From Actinomadura sp. KC06 (GTDB lineage Bacteria > Actinomycetota > Actinomycetes > Streptosporangiales > Streptosporangiaceae): DNA of 39,563 bases. The first letter of the stretch is position 1, and each line of letters opens with the position of its first letter. The position numbers were made by a program, and so were the translations under genes. Below, in pieces: positions 6,817 through 13,758 of this stretch. The stretch lies in assembly GCF_004348735.1 (NCBI RefSeq), contig NZ_SMKT01000084.1, positions 1 to 39,563 of the forward strand. The letters are read 5' to 3'. A model generated the notes under the pieces. That model had not been told where the DNA came from, did not search any database, and worked only from the letters and a program-made list of their open reading frames with translations.

Positions 6817-7308
6817 ATGACGCAAGAGATGACGGCGAAGGAGCGGGCCGGTACGGCCGCGCCGCCGTTGCCGCCCGCATGGTTCCTGGTCACGGCCTGG
6901 ATCCTGACGATCGCCGGGTTCGGGATCTCCGTCTACCTGACGATCACGCACTACGACGAAGGGGCGCTGGTGTGCTCGGCGTCCAAGACCGTCGACTGCC
7001 ACGCGGTCACGACCAGCGACTACTCGACGCTGGCCGGGATCCCGATGCCGCTGCTCGGCCTGGCCTTCTTCGTCGCGTTCGCCGCGCTGATCACGCCGTG
7101 GGCGCTGCGGTCGGCCTGGCCGCCCTTGCGCTGGGGACGGGTGGCGAGCGTGTCGGTCGGCGTGCTCTTCGTCGTTTACCTCGTCACCGTGGAATTGGCA
7201 ATCTTGCACAAAATCTGCCTGTGGTGCACCGGGGTCCACGTCGTGACCGTCCTGCTCTTCCTTCTCGTTCTCATCGACGAATTCCGGCGAATCGGTCAAG
7301 TCGACTAG
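6817..7308 (+). CDS. vitamin K epoxide reductase family protein (DsbB-like)
   Basis: A 163-residue membrane protein with about four helices (22-42, 73-93, 110-128, 138-153). VKOR homologues in actinobacteria re-oxidise DsbA-type thiol oxidases and pass electrons to quinone, doing the job of DsbB. All four working cysteines are visible: a loop pair Cys53 and Cys61 (CSASKTVDC) and the membrane pair Cys134-LW-Cys137, plus the conserved Ser70 in the YSTLAGIP stretch. There is no fused thioredoxin domain; the partners are separate DsbA-like genes just downstream, 60 bases away. This gene order strongly supports oxidative folding of exported proteins as the role. Confidence 0.92.
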   Translation: MTQEMTAKERAGTAAPPLPPAWFLVTAWILTIAGFGISVYLTITHYDEGALVCSASKTVDCHAVTTSDYSTLAGIPMPLLGLAFFVAFAALITPWALRSAWPPLRWGRVASVSVGVLFVVYLVTVELAILHKICLWCTGVHVVTVLLFLLVLIDEFRRIGQVD

Positions 7309-7319
7309 TCTCGCCGTGA

Positions 7320-7344
7320 CCGCGCCGCACGGTGGCCGGCGCGG
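7320..7344 (+). terminator. hairpin between VKOR and the first dsbA-like gene
   Basis: An 8-bp perfect GC stem (7320-7327 with 7337-7344) with a 9-base loop, and no T-tract. It may partly terminate, or stabilise, the upstream transcript so that the two genes are made in different amounts. Confidence 0.4.
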
Positions 7345-7368
7345 CCCACACGCAATAGGAGAAACCCC

Positions 7369-8145
7369 ATGAGCAAGGCCGCACGGGAGCGGTCCGCGCG
7401 GGAGCGCCTGGCCGCCGAGCGAAAGCGGCAGGAGTCGCGCTCCAAGCAGCGGCGGCTGCTCGCGATCGTCCTCGGTTCGGTGGTCGCGGTGGCGGTCATC
7501 GTGGTCGGGACCGTCCTGATCATCGACCAGCAGCGCAAGAGCGGGCGGGCCGAGGCGCACAAGGGCGCGCTCGCGCCGCTCAGCCGCCAGGCGGACGGCT
7601 CCATCGTCATGGCCAAGGCCGGGGTGACCAAGCCGGAACTGGAGATCTTCGAAGACTTCCAGTGCCCGATCTGCAAGCAGTTCGAGGAGTCCACCGGCAA
7701 GACCATCCAGCAGCTCGCGCTGGAGGGCAAGGTCAAGGTCGTCTACCGGCCGTTCCACCTCTTCGGCCAGCAGAAGGACCCGATCAAGATCAACTCGCTG
7801 CGCTCGGCGGCGGCGGCGCTCTGCGTCCCGGCCGACAAGTGGGTCTCCTACCAGGAGGCGCTCTACAAGTTCCAGCCCGCCGAGGGCGACGAGGGCTTCG
7901 CGCCCGACGACCTCGTCAAGTGGGGCAAGGACATCGGCGTCACCGACCCGAACTTCGAGAAGTGCGTGCGGGACGAGCAGAAGAAGCCGCAGGTCGACGC
8001 GATGACCAAGTACGCCCTGCAGACCCGCGGCGTCGACGGCACGCCGACGGTGTTCCTCAACGGCCAGAAGCTCGACACCAACCAGGCCATGAACCCCGGC
8101 GGCCTGCGGGCGGCCATCGACTCGGCCCGCGCGGCCGGCAAGTGA
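7369..8145 (+). CDS. membrane-anchored DsbA-like thiol oxidoreductase (CPIC)
   Basis: A 258-residue thioredoxin-fold protein of the DSBA/thioredoxin_4 group. A basic cytoplasmic N-terminus (1-28) leads to one membrane helix (about 30-52), with the catalytic domain outside. The active site is Cys99-Pro-Ile-Cys102 in FEDFQCPICKQFEE, and the cis-proline loop is GTPTVFLNG near residue 226. Two more cysteines (ALCVPADKW and FEKCVRDE) match ones in its neighbour and may form a structural disulfide. It should oxidise or shuffle disulfides of exported proteins and be recharged by the VKOR upstream. A TAGGAGA ribosome-binding site lies 7 bases before the ATG. Confidence 0.92.
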   Translation: MSKAARERSARERLAAERKRQESRSKQRRLLAIVLGSVVAVAVIVVGTVLIIDQQRKSGRAEAHKGALAPLSRQADGSIVMAKAGVTKPELEIFEDFQCPICKQFEESTGKTIQQLALEGKVKVVYRPFHLFGQQKDPIKINSLRSAAAALCVPADKWVSYQEALYKFQPAEGDEGFAPDDLVKWGKDIGVTDPNFEKCVRDEQKKPQVDAMTKYALQTRGVDGTPTVFLNGQKLDTNQAMNPGGLRAAIDSARAAGK

Positions 8146-8165
8146 CGCCCCGCCCCTGACCGTCG

Positions 8166-8219
8166 CGCGCCGCGCCGTCCCCTCCCAACCCGGCGGGGGG
8201 ACGGCGCGGCGCGGCGTTT
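8166..8219 (+). terminator. strong hairpin after the first dsbA-like gene
   Basis: A perfect 17-bp stem (8166-8182 with 8197-8213) with a 14-base loop, followed by GCGTTTCC. It separates the two dsbA-like genes into different transcripts. Confidence 0.75.
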
Positions 8220-8294
8220 CCACCGTCCGGGGACGCCCCGTCCCGCTACGCTCGTGCGAGCGCACAATCACGCACAGTGGCGATCGGGGGATCG

Positions 8295-9122
8295 ATGAGC
8301 GAGCAGAGGGGCAGGCCTTCGCCGCAGGGGCCGCTCGGGGACGAACAGGCGCGGGCCGCGGTCCGGGGGCAGCGGCAGCGGTTGCTGGTGGTCGTCCTCG
8401 GCGGGGTCGTCGCGGCGGCCGTGGTGGTCGCGGTGGTGGTCGTGGCCGTCTCCCGCACCAGCGGCGGCGAGACCTTCGAGGACACCTACAAGGGGCCGCT
8501 GGCGCCGACGACCCGGGAGCAGTACGGCGCCGTCGCGATGGCGCAGCCGCGCGTCACCGCACCCGTCCTGGACCTGTACGAGGACTTCCAGTGCCCCGCG
8601 TGCAAGCTGCTGGAGCAGCGGCTCGGCGGGACGATCAAGCAGCTCGCCGCCGAGGGCAAGGCCAAGGTCGTCTACCACCCGTTCCAGCTCTTCCAGCAGG
8701 ATCCGCTGATGTCGAACTCGCGGCGGGCCGCGAACGCCGCCGCCTGCGTCCCGGCCGAACGGTGGGTCCGTTACCACGACAGGCTGTTCGCCGAGCAGCC
8801 CCCCGAGGGCGACAGGGGCTTCAGCAACGAGGACCTGATCGACTGGGGCGCCGAGCAGGGCGTCGCCGACCCCGCGTTCGCCGCCTGCGTCAACGGCTCC
8901 CAGAAGATCGACCTGGTGGACGAGGCGAGCGCGCAGGCCGGGCGGGCCGGCGTCGACTCCACCCCGTACCTGGCGCTGAACGGCCGGAAGATCGGCGCCG
9001 AGGCCCTCGGCTCCCCGGACGACCTGAAGAAGGCCGTCGCCGCGGCGGCCGGCGCCCCGGCCCCGGCGCCCGGCACCACCCGCTCGGACGGGACGGCGTT
9101 CGGCGCCGACCCGGCCCCGTAG
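8295..9122 (+). CDS. second membrane-anchored DsbA-like protein (CPAC)
   Basis: A paralogue of the preceding gene, 275 residues. It has a membrane helix at about 30-52, active site Cys100-Pro-Ala-Cys103 in YEDFQCPACKLLE, and cis-proline in STPYLALNG. The paired accessory cysteines (AACVPAERW and AACVNGSQ) are conserved. Unlike its neighbour it ends in an Ala/Pro-rich tail of about 30 residues. The dipeptide between the cysteines differs (PA against PI), and this dipeptide tunes redox potential in the family, so the two may divide oxidase and isomerase or reductase work; that is inference. Start uncertain: ATG 8295 follows GGGGG closely, and a GTG at 8277 lies 8 bases after a CACAAT hexamer and would add 6 residues as a leaderless start. 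Confidence 0.88.
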   Translation: MSEQRGRPSPQGPLGDEQARAAVRGQRQRLLVVVLGGVVAAAVVVAVVVVAVSRTSGGETFEDTYKGPLAPTTREQYGAVAMAQPRVTAPVLDLYEDFQCPACKLLEQRLGGTIKQLAAEGKAKVVYHPFQLFQQDPLMSNSRRAANAAACVPAERWVRYHDRLFAEQPPEGDRGFSNEDLIDWGAEQGVADPAFAACVNGSQKIDLVDEASAQAGRAGVDSTPYLALNGRKIGAEALGSPDDLKKAVAAAAGAPAPAPGTTRSDGTAFGADPAP

Positions 9123-9151
9123 CGGAGGGCGACCCGGCGGCGTAGGCGGGA

Positions 9152-9241
9152 GCGGCCCGGCGCCGTTCTGCGGGGCGGCCCGGCGGCGTGGCGCGGGCGG
9201 CCCGGCGCCGTTCTGCGGGGCGGCCCGGCGGCGTGGCGCGG
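9152..9241 (+). repeat. exact 45-bp tandem duplication upstream of lgt
   Basis: Bases 9152-9196 and 9197-9241 are identical. The surrounding 9121-9290 is made of further degenerate copies of a roughly 22-base subunit (CCCGGCGGCGTGGCG-like). The region lies between the second dsbA-like gene and lgt and has no credible gene. The perfect match points to a recent duplication. Confidence 0.85.
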
Positions 9242-9313
9242 GTGACCCGGTGGTGTGGCGGGGGGCGACCCGGCGGCGTGGCGGAGACCGCGCGATCCGC
9301 GCCCCGGAGGCGG

Positions 9314-9319
9314 TAACGT
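9314..9319 (+). promoter_or_regulatory. -10 element for leaderless lgt
   Basis: TAACGT, 8 bases before the ATG at 9328. No ribosome-binding site is present at the right spacing. Confidence 0.4.
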
Positions 9320-9327
9320 CTGCGGGC

Positions 9328-10521
9328 ATGGAGCCGCTGGCCTACATTCCGAGTCCCTCGCAGGGCGTCTGGCACCTCGGGCCCGTCCCGATCCGCGCCT
9401 ACGCCGTCATGATCATTCTTGGCATCGTCGTCGCGGTCTGGCTGGGCGAACGGCGCTGGGCCGCCAAGGGCGGCGCACCCGGCGTGGTCGTCGACATGGC
9501 CGTGTGGGCGGTGCCGTTCGGCCTGGTCGGCGGGCGGCTCTACCACGTCCTCACCGACTACCAGCGCTACTTCGGCGCGGACGGCGACCCGCTCCGCGCG
9601 CTGGAGATCTGGAAGGGCGGCCTCGGTATCTGGGGCGCGGTCGCGCTGGGCGCGGTCGGCGCGATCATCGGCTGCCGAAGGCGCGGGATCTCCGCGCTCG
9701 CGCTCGCCGACGCGGTGGCGCCGGGCATCGTCCTCGCGCAGGCCATCGGCCGGTGGGGCAACTACTGGAACCAGGAGCTGTACGGGCGGCCGCTCGACGC
9801 CTTCTGGGCCATCGAGATCGACGAGAACCACCGTCCGGTGCTGGACGGCGGGCCCGCGCTCGACCCCGAGTACGCCGACATCGCCACCTACCACCCGACG
9901 TTCCTGTACGAGTTCCTGTGGTGCGTCGGCGTCGCGGTGCTGGTCATCTGGGCCGACCGCCGCTACAAGCTCACCCACGGGCGCGCGTTCGCGCTCTACG
10001 TCGCCGCCTACACGCTGGGACGCGCCTGGATCGAGGCGCTGCGCATCGACGAGGCCCACGAGGTCCTCGGCCTGCGGCTGAACGACTGGACCTCGATCAT
10101 CCTGTTCGCCGGCGCGGTCGCCTACCTGTACCGGGCGCGCAACCTCACCGGGCCGGAGAACCTCGGCCGTCCCGCCGAGGAGACCGGGTCCGGCGCGACG
10201 GTCGCGGACGCCGGGACGGACGACGCCGGAACGGACGCGGAGCCCGGCGAGGACGCGCCCACGGTGGTCGAATCCGAGGGCGATGAGGCCACCGAGATAC
10301 TGGAGCAGCCCGAACCCGCCGACGAGGACGCGGAACCCGCCGAGAAGACGGCGACCGACAGCGAGGCGGCGGCAGCCGAGCCGGAAGACGAAGACTCCGA
10401 GCCCACCGCCGAGCCTGCCAGCGAGACCGCCGTCGAGGACGCGAAGGACGATGGTGTCGCCGACCCCGAGCGGGTAGAGGAAGAGGAATCCGAGGGGGAG
10501 CCCGTCAAAGACGGGAAGTAG
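9328..10521 (+). CDS. lgt: prolipoprotein diacylglyceryl transferase with long acidic tail
   Basis: Lgt moves diacylglycerol from phosphatidylglycerol onto the lipobox cysteine of prelipoproteins in the membrane. Seven membrane segments fit residues 20-270. Family motifs are seen in order: GGRLYHVLTDYQ (about 70-81), GRWGNYWNQELYGRP (about 141-155, the Lgt signature) and HPTFLYEFLW (about 190-199). The conserved domain ends near residue 280. A further 115 or so residues are very rich in Glu, Asp, Ala and Pro and look disordered, probably cytoplasmic; such tails vary among actinobacteria. The ATG at 9328 gives the usual PSPSQGVWHLGPVPIRAYA beginning; extension upstream would run into the repeat patch. 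The nearby liv solute-binding lipoprotein is a likely substrate. Confidence 0.96.
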   Translation: MEPLAYIPSPSQGVWHLGPVPIRAYAVMIILGIVVAVWLGERRWAAKGGAPGVVVDMAVWAVPFGLVGGRLYHVLTDYQRYFGADGDPLRALEIWKGGLGIWGAVALGAVGAIIGCRRRGISALALADAVAPGIVLAQAIGRWGNYWNQELYGRPLDAFWAIEIDENHRPVLDGGPALDPEYADIATYHPTFLYEFLWCVGVAVLVIWADRRYKLTHGRAFALYVAAYTLGRAWIEALRIDEAHEVLGLRLNDWTSIILFAGAVAYLYRARNLTGPENLGRPAEETGSGATVADAGTDDAGTDAEPGEDAPTVVESEGDEATEILEQPEPADEDAEPAEKTATDSEAAAAEPEDEDSEPTAEPASETAVEDAKDDGVADPERVEEEESEGEPVKDGK

Positions 10522-10551
10522 AAGCCGGCGAACGCGACCGATGCGGGGGAG

Positions 10552-11265
10552 ATGACCAGCGGGGAGACCGGTGTGCGCCCGGAGCGCCACCACCAGCACC
10601 GCGACGTGACCGGCGGCTGGCTGCGGCCCGCGGTGTTCGGCGCGATGGACGGCCTGGTCTCCAACTTCGCGCTGATCGCGGGCGTCGCGGGCGGCCAGGC
10701 GAGCCAGCGGGTGGTGCTGCTCGCGGGCCTCGCCGGGCTGGCGGCGGGCGCGTTCTCGATGGCGGCGGGGGAGTACATCTCGGTCGCGTCCCAGTCGGAG
10801 CTTGCCGAGGCGGAGATCGAGGTGGAGCGGCGCGAGCTCGCCCGGCATCCGGGGGCCGAGGAGCGGGAGCTGGCCGGTGTCTTCGAGGCGCGCGGCGTCG
10901 ACCCGGACACCGCCGCGGAGGTCGCGCGGCAGCTGTCCCGCGACCCCGACGAGGCCCTTGAGGTGCACACCAAGGAGGAGCTCGGCGTGACGCCCGGCGA
11001 ACTGCCGTCCCCGGTGCTGGCGGCGGGCTCGTCGTTCCTGTCGTTCGCGGTCGGGGCGATGCTGCCGGTGCTTCCGTACCTGCTGGGCGCGTCCACGCTG
11101 TGGCCTGCGGCGGGCGTCGCCGCGCTCGGCCTGTTCGCCGCGGGCGCGCTGGTGTCGCGGGTGACCGCCCGCGCCTGGTGGTTCGGCGGGACGCGGCAGC
11201 TGCTGTTCGGCGCCGCCGCCGCGGCGATCACCTACGGGGTCGGCGCGCTGATCGGAACGGGCTGA
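10552..11265 (+). CDS. VIT1/CCC1-family metal transporter
   Basis: A 237-residue membrane protein of the VIT (vacuolar iron transporter) family, which carries Fe(II) or Mn(II). The first helix pair has the signature FGAMDGLVSNFALIAGVAGG (about 30-49), followed by AGAFSMAAGEYISVASQSE (about 65-83). The soluble mid-region (about 84-150) carries the Glu-rich, metal-binding helices (EAEIEVERRELARHPGAEERELAG). Three more helices follow at about 158-178, 184-203 and 215-235. The His-rich start (ERHHQHRD) is common in this family. ATG 10552 is preceded immediately by GGGGGAG, which is close for a ribosome-binding site. In bacteria the exported metal and direction are rarely proven. Confidence 0.9.
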   Translation: MTSGETGVRPERHHQHRDVTGGWLRPAVFGAMDGLVSNFALIAGVAGGQASQRVVLLAGLAGLAAGAFSMAAGEYISVASQSELAEAEIEVERRELARHPGAEERELAGVFEARGVDPDTAAEVARQLSRDPDEALEVHTKEELGVTPGELPSPVLAAGSSFLSFAVGAMLPVLPYLLGASTLWPAAGVAALGLFAAGALVSRVTARAWWFGGTRQLLFGAAAAAITYGVGALIGTG

Positions 11266-11325
11266 TCGGAACGGTCCCACCGGGAGGAAACGCCCTTTTG
11301 GCCACGCGGAGGGCGGCGGGGCCGC

Positions 11326-11331
11326 TAAGCT
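11326..11331 (+). promoter_or_regulatory. -10 element, leaderless start of first C-x17-C protein
   Basis: TAAGCT, then 7 bases, then GTG at 11339. No ribosome-binding site is visible. Confidence 0.45.
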
Positions 11332-11338
11332 CCCGGAC

Positions 11339-12139
11339 GTGATCGAGGCTCGTGACACAGGCTCCCGCAAGACCCCGGGCAAAGGCCGCGGGCGGGACTT
11401 CTGGCCGGACGACGACAAGCCCGGCCGCCGGTTCCCCAGTCCGAAGCTGCTGTACGGCGCGGCCGCCGCGCTGGTCGCCGTGGTCGCCGCGGCGGCGGCC
11501 GTGCTGGTGCTGACCGGCGGCGGGACGGACGAGAAGGCCGCCCCCCGGCAGGTCCTCCCGACCGCGTACACGCCGGACTACAACGGCGAGGGCTTCCGCC
11601 AGATCGCCGAGCGGTCCGCCGACGGACGCGCGATCACCGAGGGCGAGGCGTTCTCCGCGAAGAGCCTGAAGTCCACGGGCTACTCCTTCTCGCTCGCCGC
11701 GTCCGACCTGAGCTCCGACTGCAAGGCCGCGACCTGGGGCGCCCGCCTGCAGGGCGACCTCGCCAAGTTCGGCTGCAACCAGATCGCCCGCTCGGCGTAC
11801 GTGAGCGCCGACAAGAAGCACGTCGGCCACTTCATCGTGATCAACCTGTCCGGGGTGGAGGGCGTCAAGCAGATCCTGCGCGACCTGGACCCGCGGACGA
11901 AGGCGGGCTGGCCGACCCTGCTGCAGGCGCCGGGCGTCCCCGCGACCGGCGCCGGGTTCAGCGCCGCCTACGCCAAGACCTACGGCCACTACGCGGTGCT
12001 GACGCTGGTGGAGCGGGCCGGCGGGGCGCAGCCCGCCTCGCTCAACGAGATGATCGATGTGAGCCTGGTCATCGAGAACGCCGCCGACTTCCTGTACGGG
12101 CGGCTCGACCTGGCCTCCACCGGGACCCCGAGGCAGTGA
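11339..12139 (+). CDS. uncharacterised membrane-anchored protein, C-x17-C paralogue 1
   Basis: A 266-residue protein that I do not recognise. It has a short charged cytoplasmic start (1-35), a single membrane helix (about 38-60) and an exported domain of about 200 residues. The exported part has exactly two cysteines, Cys128 and Cys146, in DCKAATWG and FGCNQIAR. The next gene is a paralogue with the same signature and spacing. Shared positions include the DC-x-AA-x-WG block, the GC-x-Q block, an I/V-rich strand of the FIVINLSG type, and a GH-x-AV-x-T strand. This alternation of alpha and beta suggests a compact domain held by one disulfide. It lies a few kb from the VKOR-DsbA genes, which could make that disulfide. 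A GTG start with an upstream TAAGCT suggests a leaderless mRNA. Confidence 0.75.
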   Translation: MIEARDTGSRKTPGKGRGRDFWPDDDKPGRRFPSPKLLYGAAAALVAVVAAAAAVLVLTGGGTDEKAAPRQVLPTAYTPDYNGEGFRQIAERSADGRAITEGEAFSAKSLKSTGYSFSLAASDLSSDCKAATWGARLQGDLAKFGCNQIARSAYVSADKKHVGHFIVINLSGVEGVKQILRDLDPRTKAGWPTLLQAPGVPATGAGFSAAYAKTYGHYAVLTLVERAGGAQPASLNEMIDVSLVIENAADFLYGRLDLASTGTPRQ

Positions 12140-12177
12140 TCCGGCCGCGCGCGGGCGTGTCACCGGCCGGCGGGCAG

Positions 12178-12183
12178 TAGTCT
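12178..12183 (+). promoter_or_regulatory. -10 element, leaderless start of second C-x17-C protein
   Basis: TAGTCT, then 8 bases, then GTG at 12192. The element lies between the two paralogues, so the second has its own promoter. Confidence 0.4.
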
Positions 12184-12191
12184 GCGCGGTC

Positions 12192-13454
12192 GTGGATCCC
12201 GATGAACAGCGCCGCGGCGGCCCCCGGCGGGCACCGGTGAACCGCCAGGGCCGAGGGCAGCCCGCCCCGCGCAGGACGGCCCCGGGCCGCACCGGCGCGC
12301 CCCGCCCGCGCACCCCGGCCCGTCGCCCGCAGCATCCGGACCGTCCGGCTCCGCCTCCGCAGCGCATGCCGTACGAGGACGGTGAATCCGGCTACCGGAA
12401 CGCGTCCGGCTCCGTTCCGCGCCCGCGTCCCGGCGAGGGCCGCGCGATGCCGGACCACCACGGCGGCGGGTCCGACGCCCGCGACGGCAGGGTCGATCCG
12501 CGTACCGGGAAGGCGGAGCAGCGCGGCCGGAAGCAGAAGGGCCGCGGCCGGACGCCGAAGCAGCGGGGCGGCAGGCCGGAAAGGCGCGATGGCGGGGCCG
12601 AACAGCGCGTCGGCCTGGCCGAGCTGCCGATCGGGCCGTCCCGGGACGCGCGCGGACCGCGCAAGACCGGCCGGAAGCGCCAGGCAAGCCAGGGACGCAA
12701 GGGACGTCCGGCCGGGTACGGGCCGAAGCTGTACTTCGGCGCCGCCGCCGTCCTCGGCTTGGTCGTGCTGCTCGCGATCGGCGCGGTGGTCGGCCTGCGC
12801 GGCGGGGACGCCGCCCCCGCGGGCGGCGACGCGAGCAACGTGCGGATCGGGAAGCCGGCCCGGAACGGCCTGTCGCCGGTCTCCTACTCGAACTCGCCGT
12901 CGACGTCCGCGTACACCGGCATCGCCTCGCGCGGCGCGGACGCCAAGCCGCTGACGATCGAGGAGTCCTTCCCGCCGTCGGCCACGACGCTGTCCGTCCC
13001 GGACGGCGACGTCGAGGTGAAGCTGCGCGCCAAGCGCCTGGACGCCGACTGCGCCGCCGCCATATGGGGCGCGACCGTCGGCGACGTGCTGGGCAAGGGC
13101 GGCTGCACGCAGGCGGTTCGCGGGATCTACTCCGATACCGAGAAGGGTTACGGGCTGGCCGTCGCCGTGTTCAACCTGGCCGGTTCGGCGGACGCGGACC
13201 GGTTCGTCGCGACGCTGGAGAAGACGCTCGGCGCGGGGTTCGTCCGGCCGCTGGAGGCGCCCGCCCCGCTGGACCGGTTCGGGCACGGCTTCGGGATGGC
13301 GCGCGGCCTGGCGATGGGCCACTTCGCCGTGGTCACGTGGGCGCAGCGGCTGGACGGCAAGGGCGACGAGAAGGACGAGACGCTGCTGTCCCTGCTGATC
13401 GAGGGCGGCAAGGCCCCGGCGGTGCTCGGCCGCGCCGCCCGCACGTCGAACTGA
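12192..13454 (+). CDS. uncharacterised membrane-anchored protein, C-x17-C paralogue 2
   Basis: A 420-residue paralogue of the preceding protein, not recognised as a named family. It differs by a long cytoplasmic N-terminal region (1 to about 178) rich in Arg, Gly, Pro and Lys, which looks disordered and strongly basic. A membrane helix follows (about 181-202), then an exported domain of about 215 residues with Cys287 and Cys305 (LDADCAAAIWG and GGCTQAVRGIY), again C-x17-C. The exported halves align over most of their length, so these are duplicated genes whose cytoplasmic ends diverged. The basic tail could bind nucleic acid, acidic lipids or a partner; that is speculation. The GTG start at 12192 fits the upstream TAGTCT. 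Confidence 0.75.
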   Translation: MDPDEQRRGGPRRAPVNRQGRGQPAPRRTAPGRTGAPRPRTPARRPQHPDRPAPPPQRMPYEDGESGYRNASGSVPRPRPGEGRAMPDHHGGGSDARDGRVDPRTGKAEQRGRKQKGRGRTPKQRGGRPERRDGGAEQRVGLAELPIGPSRDARGPRKTGRKRQASQGRKGRPAGYGPKLYFGAAAVLGLVVLLAIGAVVGLRGGDAAPAGGDASNVRIGKPARNGLSPVSYSNSPSTSAYTGIASRGADAKPLTIEESFPPSATTLSVPDGDVEVKLRAKRLDADCAAAIWGATVGDVLGKGGCTQAVRGIYSDTEKGYGLAVAVFNLAGSADADRFVATLEKTLGAGFVRPLEAPAPLDRFGHGFGMARGLAMGHFAVVTWAQRLDGKGDEKDETLLSLLIEGGKAPAVLGRAARTSN

Positions 13455-13580
13455 CGGAGCGGCTGGCGGACGATCCGCCCAGGTTTCGGGCAAGTGACCG
13501 GCGAAGGAGCGTAAACCTTGTGCGCCGGTGACGATGCTCACCCGAGGTCAGCGCCCTGCCCGCCGGGGATGAACCGGTAA

Positions 13581-13596
13581 ACTGGTCTAAACCACT
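13581..13596 (+). promoter_or_regulatory. DasR-type operator (dre) upstream of gltB
   Basis: The 16-mer ACTGGTCTAAACCACT matches the Streptomyces DasR consensus A(C/G)TGGTCTAGACCA(C/G)T at 15 of 16 positions. DasR is a GntR-family regulator released by glucosamine-6-phosphate. The site lies about 77 bases before the putative -10 of gltB. DasR itself is not in the window. Confidence 0.65.
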
Positions 13597-13686
13597 GTGA
13601 GATGACGCACGGTCGATCCGCGCCCGGAAGTTTCGTGATCTGGTGCCTTCGGGCATGATCCCGGCAGTGATGTAATGTCATCTCAC
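13597..13686 (+). promoter_or_regulatory. 10-bp inverted repeat and -10 of the gltBD promoter
   Basis: GTGAGATGAC (13597-13606) is exactly inverted as GTCATCTCAC (13677-13686), 70 bases apart. The second arm overlaps a good -10 hexamer, TAATGT at 13673-13678. The first arm abuts the DasR-type site. The arms could be two operators for one regulator with looping, or pair in RNA if a start lies further upstream. gltB starts 72 bases after the second arm. Confidence 0.5.
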
Positions 13687-13758
13687 CGCAGCAGGGCCAA
13701 CGTCGTCCCGAGCCTGCACTGACACCGAAGCAGTGACAAGACGACGACGGAGGGTTTC

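Noticed and set aside
9121..9290. CRISPR-like array
   Set aside because: The 45-base copies are contiguous without unique spacers, and no cas gene is present.
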